From NCBI GenBank assembly GCA_030734395.1, contig JAUZTG010000024.1, forward strand, positions 186,001 through 250,000: 64,000 nucleotides of DNA, given 5' to 3'. How positions within the stretch are numbered: the stretch's first letter is position 1; every line of letters starts with the position of its first letter. Shown in pieces: positions 12,036-21,050 of this stretch. The position numbers and the translations under genes are program-made. This DNA comes from Sarocladium kiliense. Lineage: Eukaryota; Ascomycota; Sordariomycetes; Hypocreales; Sarocladiaceae. A model generated the notes under the pieces. It saw only the letters and a list, made by a program, of their open reading frames with translations. It was not told the DNA's origin and did not search any database.

Positions 12036-13860
12036 ATGGATTGTCAGCTTGTCGGGGACAAGCTCGATGCCCTCAAGCTGCCGCATCCTGCTGCTGCCTT
12101 GCTCAAGTCCTTTGTGCACAACGCGCTCGATCAGACTGCTGCTGCACGCTATCTACTACAAAGATTTGGAGAAGATGGGCCTCAACCATTTCTACGTGAT
12201 TGGGTCAAAGTGATTCAGGCTGGTAATCATTCCGCTTCCTTCCATTTTGTATCGTCCGTCTAATGTAGTAAGTCGTGGCGGCGTCGCTCCGCCAGCTCCC
12301 GACGCGGAGATGCGCGAGGCTGTCTTGCGTCGAGATGGTGGGAAGTGCTGCATCACTGGTAAGGCTGGCAGCTTCAGGGACCCTCTATTAGTTCTCCCTG
12401 TTATTCCTATGCCAATGGCCTGGCTGAACGGAGGCGTAAGTCAACTACAAACCTACGGCAGCGTCAAACGAACACCTGGCTGACAGGACGCAACGTGTCG
12501 ACAGATCAACCAAGACTTCCTTGCAGCTTTTCTCACGATTCCTTACCGCAACTGGTGGCTCTCTATCCTAGAGAGCCCCGATGCTCTATGGCCGCTATCT
12601 TCTCACTGGCTTGTCCAGAGATCCGCGGCCGATGCATTTGCCGCAGGCTCGCTTGGGCTAGACAGACTTCAGCCATCGCCAATTGAGGTATGTCATGATG
12701 AGCTGATATTTGAACGTACTTTGTTGACTCCGAAGTCAGTATCAAGTTCGTCACAATCATGTTGGTCCCGAAGAGCCCATCGAGTTACATGGGGACTACC
12801 CGCTACTTAGGGACCACTCACGGAGTCGACTCCAGAGCGTTGACCCTCGTCTAGTCGGCACCCATGCTCGACTTTTGGAGGGCATGCGACTAGTCGAGAT
12901 CGCCAAAGATATTGCGCCTGAGATTATGCCAGAGGGTGGCCTATCAGTCCCTCGTTACCTCCAGAAAGCCCCCCATCGAATGCTTCCCGGCTGCTACTGA
13001 GAGAGCTCGTCCGACATGGGACATATTTCACCAATTGGTCTTCTCAATATGGCGACTGTTTCCGGCCATGATCCGAGCCGCAACCTACGAAGCGTTACGG
13101 GCAATCGGGTTTCGTCTCTATGGGCAATCTGTCGCCTACGTGCAGCGACTCCCTTTTGGGCTCTACCTGAAATACAAGGCTGGAGGCGATGAGAGTCGGA
13201 ACGAATACAATGCGCTATAGCAGGTCTCCCAACACACTTCGATTTCCGTCCCTCGACCACTTGATCTCGTCATAATGAACACAAACGACGCCTACGTTGT
13301 GATGAGTCGTCTCCCTGGTATCGAGCTCTCACGCTGCCACAGCTTCCTTTCCGACCTTGAGCTTGAAAGCATATCTACCGAACTCACGGGCTACATCTCT
13401 GAATTGCGAAGTATACCAAACCTTGCTACCGCAACCCCTACGACGATCTCCAACACACTGGGTAAGGCTTGTCGTGACCCTCGGGTTCGGGGGGAGCAAC
13501 CTGTCGGTCCCTTTCCGGAAGAGGCGTCGTTCAGTCAAATGATTCGGTTCTCGGATCATCCAAGTCGACGCAACCACAAGATAGTATTCACTCATGCAGA
13601 TCTCAATCCCCCGCAACATCCTCGTGAGTCCAGTCCACACGCGGCACGGCAGCCTACGGTGGGCAGTGACGGGTATTGTAGACAGGACGACCGCCGGATA
13701 CTATCCCGAGTATTGGGAGTTCACAAAGGCCCTGTTCGAAAGGTTCAGATGGCCGTGGCGGTAAAATTAAATGGTCAAGCGCACGTTTCGCGAGTTTGGA
13801 GACTATAGTAAGGAGCTCGATATCGAGATTGAAAGTTGGGAATATGGGGATGGTGTATAA
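12036..13860 (+). pseudogene. Decayed HNH-like / aminoglycoside phosphotransferase-like fusion gene
   Basis: The remains of one long gene can be followed in pieces. The 5' part still reads through three plausible introns (12223-12268, 12436-12486, 12688-12739). It encodes a segment of the HNH-nuclease-like type found in many filamentous fungi (REAVLRRDGGKCCITGK), followed by DHSRSRLQSVDPRLVGTHAR. The frame then shifts near 12929-12945. The 3' part matches a fungal APH/choline-kinase-like fold: QRLPFGLYLKYKAG, SRLPGIELSRC, and the catalytic-loop motif FTHADLNP. It is broken by an in-frame TAG (13218-13220), a +1 shift in the C-run at 13608-13612 just after HADLNP, and TAA codons at 13762 and 13768; beyond them the same frame continues (REFGDYSKELDIEIESW) to a TAA at 13858. 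In RNILV...GIVD the residue after Asp is Arg where Trp is usual. The family assignment is from memory; the lesions are seen directly. Confidence 0.75.
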
Positions 13861-13994
13861 TCATTGAACGCGGGTATAATATAACAATCGTCATTGGTCT
13901 GTGTGAATGAAAGTGCTGCACGATCATGAGCCTAGACAACTCGAGACCATGTAACCCTTGCTCCTTTCCCTTTCGTCAAGTGTGACGAAGAAAT

Positions 13995-15695
13995 CTACAC
14001 TTTCTCTGTTGACTCGACATTCATGACAGTCGCATCAGGAGTTGACGTCTTTTCAGAAGCGACCTCAGACTTTCTCGGCTGGTGTTTCCACTTCTTTGCC
14101 GGAATACCATCGCGGAAGAAGCCATCAATTTCCTCCATAGTTCTTCCTGTGACCTCGCCGACACAGAAGTACACATATGCCCAGCTAACAAAGCATAGGC
14201 CAGTGTACACGAAGCCGGTCTTGGGCCCCAGGTTGGCAGTGTAGTAGAGGTAGGGGAGGGTGAACACTGTCACCCACACTGTCACCCAGAAGCATGCCAC
14301 CGCGACGGCGTAGATCTTGTTGCGGTTGCGACCAACTGCCATTTCGGATGCCTGTTTCTTGTCAGATGATGCCGCTCCACTGGAAGTCGAGAAAGTAATA
14401 AGGGGTCAACTTACGATAGTCCATCCCAGGGGTCCCCAGGCAAAGTTAAAGGCAGCAATCTCAATGATGACGAAAGAGATGATGACCTTGCCAATAGCTT
14501 CACTAGGGCTGTTTCCCGGAATACCCAGGCAGCCGACAACGAAGATCGAGACGGTCATGATGCCGGTAGTGACCATCAGCAGGGGCCGACGAGGAAGCTT
14601 GTTCGCCAACAACACTGCAGCGAGGACAACAGCGACCTGGAGACAGAAGACGATGAGCGTCATTGAGAACGGATCTTGGAGCCCAATGGATTTGGCAAAG
14701 ACTGTGCCGAAGTAGTAGAACCATTGGATTCCGTTGACTTGTTGCGCTACAAGCGCACCGGCGCTGTAGATAACCTTGCGACGCTCGATCGGGTCCGTCA
14801 CAAGCTGTAGCCATCCGCCTTCGGCCTCAGTCTCGAGCTCGCGCTCGATGCCTTCCCTCATCTCCTGCATCACAGGCTTGGGGTCATAGGTTGCATCGTC
14901 ACGGTGTAGCCTACGTAGTGAATTCTCGGCCTTCTCGGTTCTGCCTTTGCGAAGAAGCCAGCGAGGGGATTCGGGCACCCACCAAATACCGAAGATGATG
15001 ATGGCCGGGAAGAGGAGCTGGAATCCGATCGGAAAGCGGTATGCAAAGGTGGTTTGGTTGTTGACTACACCGCGGTTGATGCCGGCAGCAAGGATTTGGG
15101 AGATGGAGAGAGTGAGTTGCCAGCACATGAGCAAAGGGCTTCGCAAAGACTCGGGCGCAATTTCCTGTAAATCTTCTGTCAGTATTGAGGTCTCGGTACA
15201 GAGAGCGGATGAAGAGTAGACGTAGACATACACCCATGTAGAGCGGCGATGTGGCTGAGAAGTTACCAACGCCGAAGCCGAGGATCGCGCGTCCAGCTGT
15301 AATCAGAGCAGCACTTGAGGTCGTCACAAGCTGGAGAACTACACCGACGATGATCGCCAAAGTTCCAGTCATGAAGACACCCTTGCGCCCAATGTAGTCA
15401 TTAAGCGGTGCAGCTGAGAGGGACCCAACGAGCTCTCCAACATTGATCATTGAGGTCATCACAGACAGGTTGGAAGGCGAGATCTCATATTCGCCATCGG
15501 CGTTGCGCTCGCCGAAGTGACGAACAAAAACATCTCGTGGTCAGTCAGTAAGTAGGCAGACTGGATGCGAAGAAAGGGAGCCATACCGAGAGTCGACACT
15601 CCATTGAAATATACACCATCATAGCCGTAGAGACAGGCTCCCAGGGCGGCGAACCCGCAGAATAGCCAGATGTAGGGATACTGAATCGTCTTCAT
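13995..15695 (-). CDS. MFS sugar transporter (sugar:H+ symporter family)
   Basis: Predicted 505-aa 12-helix plasma-membrane transporter of the MFS sugar porter family. Four exons by frame and splice sites: 15587-15695, 15232-15533, 14415-15164, 13995-14351. Marks: GVSTLDVFV after helix 1 (joined across the first intron), DYIGRKG, GRAILGFGVGN, PESPRWLLRKGR at the end of helix 6, and GEVTGRTMEEID in place of the usual PETKGRTLEEID after helix 12. The tail is hydrophilic. It is divergently transcribed from the GH32 gene across a 748-bp shared promoter, and the pair is followed by a Zn2Cys6 regulator, so sucrose or a fructose-containing oligosaccharide is the likely cargo. That specificity is inferred from context only; a hexose cargo is the main alternative. 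Confidence 0.93.
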
Positions 15696-16027
15696 CTCAA
15701 CTGATGTGAGGTGACTTGTAAAGAGAGTTGGTGGAAATGTGCGTGGATAGTCTGCTAATGACAGATCAAGCGAGTTTTTAACTGCAGACTCACGACTCAG
15801 TTGATTAGCTCAACCCCCAGAGTTACGAGTATGGCGGCATGTTCCTTTATATCCCCAGATTATGAACACATGCTGCACCCCAGGCTGCAAACTATTTGAA
15901 AGCTGGGGGAAGATACTTGCCCACGATCCACAGAGAATCCCGGCTCGATGGTAGACGTGCTAAGCTATTCACGGTATGTAATGGAGCTGGACCGGAGGGT
16001 CTTTGCCGACGCCCTGCCGGTTTTGGA

Positions 16028-16037
16028 ATGCCGCGGC
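16028..16037 (+). promoter_or_regulatory. ATGCCGCGGC copy 1, candidate Zn2Cys6 site
   Basis: First of three perfect 10-mers. The core CCGCGG is an everted CCG/CGG pair without spacer, the kind of triplet Zn2Cys6 proteins bind. Confidence 0.5.
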
Positions 16038-16090
16038 GCATGAGATCCATCACATGGTGGTTGAGATGAGGCGCTTGGCGAGTTCGGGAG

Positions 16091-16100
16091 ATGCCGCGGC
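16091..16100 (+). promoter_or_regulatory. ATGCCGCGGC copy 2, candidate Zn2Cys6 site
   Basis: Second perfect copy, 63 bp from the first and in the same orientation; both continue with a G. Confidence 0.5.
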
Positions 16101-16149
16101 GCGGCCGGCTCATTCTTCTCAAGTTGTCTCACAACTGGCTGTTCCGTCG

Positions 16150-16159
16150 GCCGCGGCAT
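16150..16159 (-). promoter_or_regulatory. ATGCCGCGGC copy 3, inverted
   Basis: Third perfect copy, inverted (GCCGCGGCAT on the plus strand), 59 bp from the second. Confidence 0.5.
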
Positions 16160-16443
16160 CGCAAATCACCTCATTAAAAGTACACGTTCTTTAGATCAGC
16201 TGCTGTAAAACTGGGGAATAAGGAACTGGGCGGCAATAGCCTCGCCGGATGTCCCAATTGACTGCCTGAAGTTGGTATGGTCGTATGTATGCAGTCACTT
16301 ACAGCATATATGACCTTCAAGCCCGCAGTGTGGCATTTGATTGCAGGCTAACATATTGAGCTCGTATATTCCTCCGAGATTTACTTCTTTCTCATTAGCA
16401 CATCTTGAATCTTTGCTTGATACAGTTCCTCACTAATTTCACG

Positions 16444-17988
16444 ATGGGCTCTCTTCAGGCTGTCACGCCTCCTCCTGATGGCCCATCCTATGCTCGCCCA
16501 TCGCCGTCTCAAGCTGCTGCTGACGCGATTCCCATCCTCGTCGACGATACCTACCACGTCTTCCATTTGACCACTCCTCCTTTCACGAGACATCACCCAC
16601 CGCGTCTGCGTTCCAGCTGGTCCCGCCTTCGCTCTAAAGATCTCGTCTCCTGGGAGCGTGACCCCAATCCAAGTCTGATCCCTTCTAAGGATGAAGATGC
16701 AGCTGATGCCGATGGTGCATGGACAGGTGCAGCAGTCATGTCACCTGAAGGGTGCATGACTATCTTCTACACAGGGTACTGTCTTGCGCGAGGGGGCAAG
16801 CAGGTAATCCTGCGGGCCTCATCAAAAGACCCCCAAGGCTCGTCATTTGCTCAACCAGGTACCAACATTACCATTGAGGGGAATGGGCTTTCTCGGTTCG
16901 AGGATATCGACTTTCGGGACCCTTATGTTTTCTTCAATGAGGAAGAGAACAAGTACTGGATGCTCGTGGCAACGAGACTTTCCAATGGCCCTCACTGGAC
17001 CCGCGGCTGCATTGCCCTCCTTACATCAACAGATCTCGACCGATGGGTCGTTGAACCTGAGCCCCTTTACTCGCCCAACGACATGTTGTGCCCTGAGTGT
17101 CCTGAGCTCTTCACCTTGGGCAATGGGAAGTGGTATCTTGTCTACTCGCGTTTCCATGCTCCAAATGAGGGTACAGTCTACCGCGTAGCTGACTCGCCTC
17201 GGGGTCCGTTCCGTATGCCTCGTGATGGGTCTCATGGACGCTTAGATGGCAGGCGATGGTATGCTGCCAAGTCTTGTCCAAAGGCTGGAGACCCTTCGAA
17301 GAGAATCTTCTTCGGCTGGATTGGGGACTATGTTGATGAGGAAGGAAAGTGGCTTTGGGGAGGAGACATGGGACTTCCACGCGAGGTTTCAGCAGATAGC
17401 CACGGGCATCTGAGTATTTCCTTACCTCAAGAGGTGCAAGAGCATATCTCGAGAACATACCAGCCAGTGTCTCGAGCAGAAAAACTGGAAGATCTCCATC
17501 TGACAAGCCTCGGAGCAACGGCGACCATTTGGCCAGATCTCAGCTGTGGGATGCGAGACCTGTACATCAGGTTCGACATCAAGACGTGCGATGCACACTC
17601 TTTTGGGATGCTTTTACATCCTAGTGGTGACGGCAAAGCCCATAAGCTGCAGATCTCGCCATCAGCCAAAGGCGATTACACAGTCAGCCTGTTCACAGAC
17701 TTTCCACCCTTGGACGATTTCTGGGCAGACCAGTATAAGCTTTACGTGCCCCGTCCCGTGGATGGTCCCGAGCTTGTCCGTCACGAGTCGTTGGATTTAA
17801 GCACTGGGATCACTGTTTTGATCAAGGGGCAGACTGTCCAGGTGCTTTGTGGTGGGAGATCACTCTGCTTCAGGTTGCCAACACCAGCTGCAACCCCTGT
17901 GGCGTCATTTGGTTGGTTTGTGGAAGACGGGACGATAGAGTTGACGAACCTGGATGTTCGCTTGTCTAGTAACAAGTCAAGAATCTAA
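16444..17988 (+). CDS. GH32 beta-fructosidase-type glycoside hydrolase, intracellular, variant nucleophile motif
   Basis: Predicted 514-aa single-exon enzyme of the GH32 beta-propeller family (invertases, inulinases, levanases), expected to release fructose from sucrose or fructans. No signal peptide is present, so it is probably cytosolic, which fits hydrolysis after uptake by the divergent transporter. Visible GH32 blocks: DGAWTGAAV (like SGSAV), FRDPYVF with Asp159 (RDP stabiliser), CPECPELF with Glu218 (EC acid/base), WYAAKS, RIFFGWIGD, MGLPRE, then a C-terminal beta-sandwich. The canonical WMNDPNG nucleophile block is absent. At its place stands QAAADAIPILVDDTYHVFHL, where Asp27 could be the nucleophile, as in GDxxP-type bacterial GH32 members. 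The in-frame extension to 16405 begins with TTG, so the ATG at 16444 is chosen. Confidence 0.9.
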   Translation: MGSLQAVTPPPDGPSYARPSPSQAAADAIPILVDDTYHVFHLTTPPFTRHHPPRLRSSWSRLRSKDLVSWERDPNPSLIPSKDEDAADADGAWTGAAVMSPEGCMTIFYTGYCLARGGKQVILRASSKDPQGSSFAQPGTNITIEGNGLSRFEDIDFRDPYVFFNEEENKYWMLVATRLSNGPHWTRGCIALLTSTDLDRWVVEPEPLYSPNDMLCPECPELFTLGNGKWYLVYSRFHAPNEGTVYRVADSPRGPFRMPRDGSHGRLDGRRWYAAKSCPKAGDPSKRIFFGWIGDYVDEEGKWLWGGDMGLPREVSADSHGHLSISLPQEVQEHISRTYQPVSRAEKLEDLHLTSLGATATIWPDLSCGMRDLYIRFDIKTCDAHSFGMLLHPSGDGKAHKLQISPSAKGDYTVSLFTDFPPLDDFWADQYKLYVPRPVDGPELVRHESLDLSTGITVLIKGQTVQVLCGGRSLCFRLPTPAATPVASFGWFVEDGTIELTNLDVRLSSNKSRI

Positions 17989-18329
17989 GATTTCGGGAAT
18001 TGATGTCCTTTACGGTCTTGTATCGGTTTGGGTATTGCTATCTAGACAGTACTTATAGAAGGCCCTAGTGTCTGGTGCAGATTACTTGAGTAAGCCTTTC
18101 GTACTCCTGATGAAGATATGTTAATGTCCCATTTTCTTCTCTTCTAGATTTTCACGGGGCCGTTCTCTGAGTATCTTTCCGAGTTGCGATGGGCCTAGTC
18201 GTATGAGTGCTCATGTGTGTGTTGATCCGTAGGCAAATGGCTAGTCAATTAGACAGTACTATACACATAACTATACTCATTCATATATCTCAGATTTTAT
18301 TTCCTGATCCTCCTCGCTCTGCAGTTTAT
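17989..18329. other. Convergent 3' spacer of GH32 and regulator genes
   Basis: AT-richer 341-bp spacer between two converging genes, presumably holding both polyadenylation regions. No gene seen. Confidence 0.6.
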
Positions 18330-20375
18330 TCAGCTTGCTAGACCGTTGTGCGTCAAGAGTGCTTCTGGGTTGATTGCCAGAGCATTCAGCAAATCGAATG
18401 TCCCGTCTTCCCCAATGGCGAGGTCCCATTCTCCAAAGTCCGTGAACTCATTAATGTCAGGTGCACGGTTGGCGGAAATCAGGCTGGTCTCCTCGTCCAT
18501 TGGCTCATTGAGGTTCACGGCCAGAGCATGTTCCAAGCCCCGAAGAATAGCCCCTTCCAGTCTATTCACGGCGTATTGCATAGGCTCGCAGCTCTTACTC
18601 AGCATTCTTAGATTCCAAAGGTAGGAATTTAGCGTCTCTTGCCAAAATGTGCGTTCCTGTGATGAAAGCGAGGTGACGAGGAGAAGTGTTGTGAAGGAGC
18701 CTAGAAGCGAGAAGAGGTATGGTGTTGTGAAGTACCAGAAGGCCTGAAGTTGGTCTGGGCGAAGACTTGTAACAAACGCGATGGCATTCTGCGCAGTGTT
18801 GAGCGATAATTGTCGTATTTCAGATAGTACGCGATTGTCGGTGCATTTAGGGGGTAGCACTGTTGACCGAATAAGACGTCGAAGCAGCGCCATGAGGACG
18901 CCGTAGTATGAGAAGTGGAGGTAGCCGTGGAAGCATAGTTTGCGTTGGTAGATCATGTGCATCTGAAGGGACGGTGGAACAGTGGCGTACCAATTCGAGA
19001 GTATGTTTAGCAGTGGCTGTGCTCGTTGATACAGTACTGCCGTGTCCTGGTCGCGAGATGTTCTGGCCGTATAAAAGCCTGAGAGAGCGCTCGATAGTAT
19101 CTGTGTGAGCTCGACCATTTTCATGTATTGCAGTCGCCCTGTTGACATCATTGATCCTTGCTGCTCTTCACTTCCTGCTTCATCGTCCGAGAAGTCTGAG
19201 CTCGTCAAGTCGAGCACAGTCCAGTCGTCATCGTGGATATGGACGGGCCTCCCATATGCAAGAGACGTCCAACGATCTTGCATGTAAAGGGCCCAGCTTA
19301 GTCGCTTCCTCACATTGCGTTCCCACTGTGGTATGCTCCAGAGGCTAGCATCCAAGTGCAGGCCAAGGCATTGGCCGACGGCCAGAGCCTGGCATGTAAG
19401 ACCCCAGTCGTAGGTGTGATCCGGGTTCAGAGGATCCTCGGGTTGGCACTGGAGAAGAAGAAGCGCAGCCTGGATGGAAGAAAGCTTTGGGCGATGATAC
19501 GAAGATTGGAGAGCGCGTTTGAGTAGCCTGCGCAGATGTCCAGTATCAGGTGCTTCGCGGATGGAAAGTTCCGGATCATAAGTCCACCAACGAAGAGCCG
19601 ACAGGTAGACAGCACCGAGTAGGGCAGCAGGTATGTTGCCAGCTGACGCATTGTACGCGTGCATGAACACTTCCTTGGCTAAAATTGGATAGCACGGATG
19701 AACATGTCTCCAAAACAGGTCGACAAGCCTTGGACCATGCTGCCCAACGCACCCCGTCACTGCCTCGGTCTGTTCTCGAGCTGACTCGCCGTCTAAAGCT
19801 TTGTCGTCGGAAGCCATGTGGAAAGTGAGAGGATACTCTTGGCCATTGTCTCTCTCCAGCACCCGGCGAATCGCATGAGTCTCGAGTTTGAACTCTTGCG
19901 TCGCCTTGTGGTAAGGCCGGAAACGCATGAGGATTGGTTCCATATCACTTCCTAGACCGTATAACTCTGCAAAACGCGTAGGCGCCGATCCGAGGGTTGG
20001 TACGTAGTTCTCAGGATCTTCGATTGGTTCTGGGGCTACTGTGGCCGCATCAATGGATGGAGTCATCGAAACACGAGCTGGCACTCTCTCCCTTGAGGAC
20101 AGTTCGCCATGATTGCTGGTCCCGGCAGTTGCTTGCTTCTCAGCGGTGTGTTCATCCGTGTCAGCCGATTGAGACTGCCGCCTTCGCAAGCGATCGGGAG
20201 GCTCCTCTCGAAAGGTACAAGGCGTTTCTCGCAGGTCGCAATGAACACAAACTTGAGCATCCTCCTTGATGATGCATCGGGACTTTCTCTTGCGACAGGC
20301 ATCACATGGCCTCGAACTGCGTTTCTGTCGCTTTTGGGCCCTGTTCTCGAAGTCACGTACCGTCGTTACCTCCAT
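18330..20375 (-). CDS. Zn(II)2Cys6 transcription factor, likely regulator of the sugar locus
   Basis: Predicted 681-aa nuclear regulator, single exon. The binuclear zinc cluster has the spacing CX2CX6CX8CX2CX6C (Cys24, 27, 34, 43, 46, 53), is preceded by a basic stretch (KRQKR) and followed by an Arg-rich linker. The middle region, from about LVDLFWRHVHPCYPIL onward, matches the fungal-specific transcription factor domain; the helical RLSWALYMQDRW block is typical. The acidic C-terminus (EFTDFGEWDL) could be an activation region. It lies next to the GH32/transporter pair, so a role in sucrose or fructan induction, like InuR or other sugar regulators, is plausible but inferred only from position. 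The DNA-binding triplets expected (CGG/CCG) occur three times in the divergent promoter. Confidence 0.92.
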   Translation of the reverse strand: MEVTTVRDFENRAQKRQKRSSRPCDACRKRKSRCIIKEDAQVCVHCDLRETPCTFREEPPDRLRRRQSQSADTDEHTAEKQATAGTSNHGELSSRERVPARVSMTPSIDAATVAPEPIEDPENYVPTLGSAPTRFAELYGLGSDMEPILMRFRPYHKATQEFKLETHAIRRVLERDNGQEYPLTFHMASDDKALDGESAREQTEAVTGCVGQHGPRLVDLFWRHVHPCYPILAKEVFMHAYNASAGNIPAALLGAVYLSALRWWTYDPELSIREAPDTGHLRRLLKRALQSSYHRPKLSSIQAALLLLQCQPEDPLNPDHTYDWGLTCQALAVGQCLGLHLDASLWSIPQWERNVRKRLSWALYMQDRWTSLAYGRPVHIHDDDWTVLDLTSSDFSDDEAGSEEQQGSMMSTGRLQYMKMVELTQILSSALSGFYTARTSRDQDTAVLYQRAQPLLNILSNWYATVPPSLQMHMIYQRKLCFHGYLHFSYYGVLMALLRRLIRSTVLPPKCTDNRVLSEIRQLSLNTAQNAIAFVTSLRPDQLQAFWYFTTPYLFSLLGSFTTLLLVTSLSSQERTFWQETLNSYLWNLRMLSKSCEPMQYAVNRLEGAILRGLEHALAVNLNEPMDEETSLISANRAPDINEFTDFGEWDLAIGEDGTFDLLNALAINPEALLTHNGLAS

Positions 20376-21050
20376 GGATCATAGCGCTGTGGCTGGATGA
20401 GTTAGAATGAACAATGGTAATTGAGGAAAAGGCATAGCGTAGACGCTGGCTAGAGGTCATGAGAGACCTAGTGACGCGTTTGTAGGTGTAAATGAGACAA
20501 CTCAACCTACAACAGTAAATGTCGATCACGATGCCTGACCAAGAGTTTTTACCATACCACGCTCGCATCAGTTCGAGTCTTTGAGAAATACTTATACATT
20601 TAGTTGAACATGTGGTGACGATTGTTACGCAACGACACAACGTACATCCCACACCACATAGGAAGCTATGCCACATCCCAGCGGACAAAGATCCGTCACA
20701 GCCGACTATCAATCGACCTAATGCGATTCAAGCTACAGGTGTGCGATCAAGAAATGCCTTTATTTTGATGTCTCAAGGTTTGATCAGGGATCCTGCAAGT
20801 CTTACGAAAGTTCCTCCGCGATTGCTGAGCCGTACAGGGTAGCCTGGCCATGGCTGCCCCGTATTTATCCTCTCTCTGACCAATCACAGCTTCAGACATA
20901 GTGTGAGCCCTAATAATCCCACTCAGTTTTCGTGATGCGGGAGAACCAGAAGCCCCTCCTCCGAAAATTTGGCCATTGTTCGTAGCCCCTCATCCCCTCG
21001 AACATCACCCAAGGCCATTGGCATCGGCATCGACAACGGAAATCGACACC
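20376..21050. other. Divergent promoter of regulator and eIF3l genes
   Basis: The 675-bp spacer between divergent start codons. Small frames here have no recognisable content. The stretch just before 21051 is the eIF3l leader. Confidence 0.55.

Larger units (their letters stand above)
15696..16443. promoter_or_regulatory. Shared divergent promoter of sugar transporter and GH32 gene
   Basis: The 748-bp spacer between two divergent start codons. It holds five perfect CTGGGG sites (either strand), which match the CreA/Mig1 consensus SYGGRG, at 15815-15820, 15853-15858, 15878-15883, 15903-15908 and 16211-16216. It also holds three perfect copies of a CCGCGG-centred 10-mer (listed separately) and a TATA-like ATATAAA (minus strand, 15845-15851) on the transporter side. 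The layout suggests glucose repression plus pathway-specific activation; both are inferences from sequence. Confidence 0.7.

Noticed and set aside
16405..16443. Upstream extension of the GH32 frame
   Set aside because: It begins with TTG and adds no conserved block. The ATG at 16444 has a good context.
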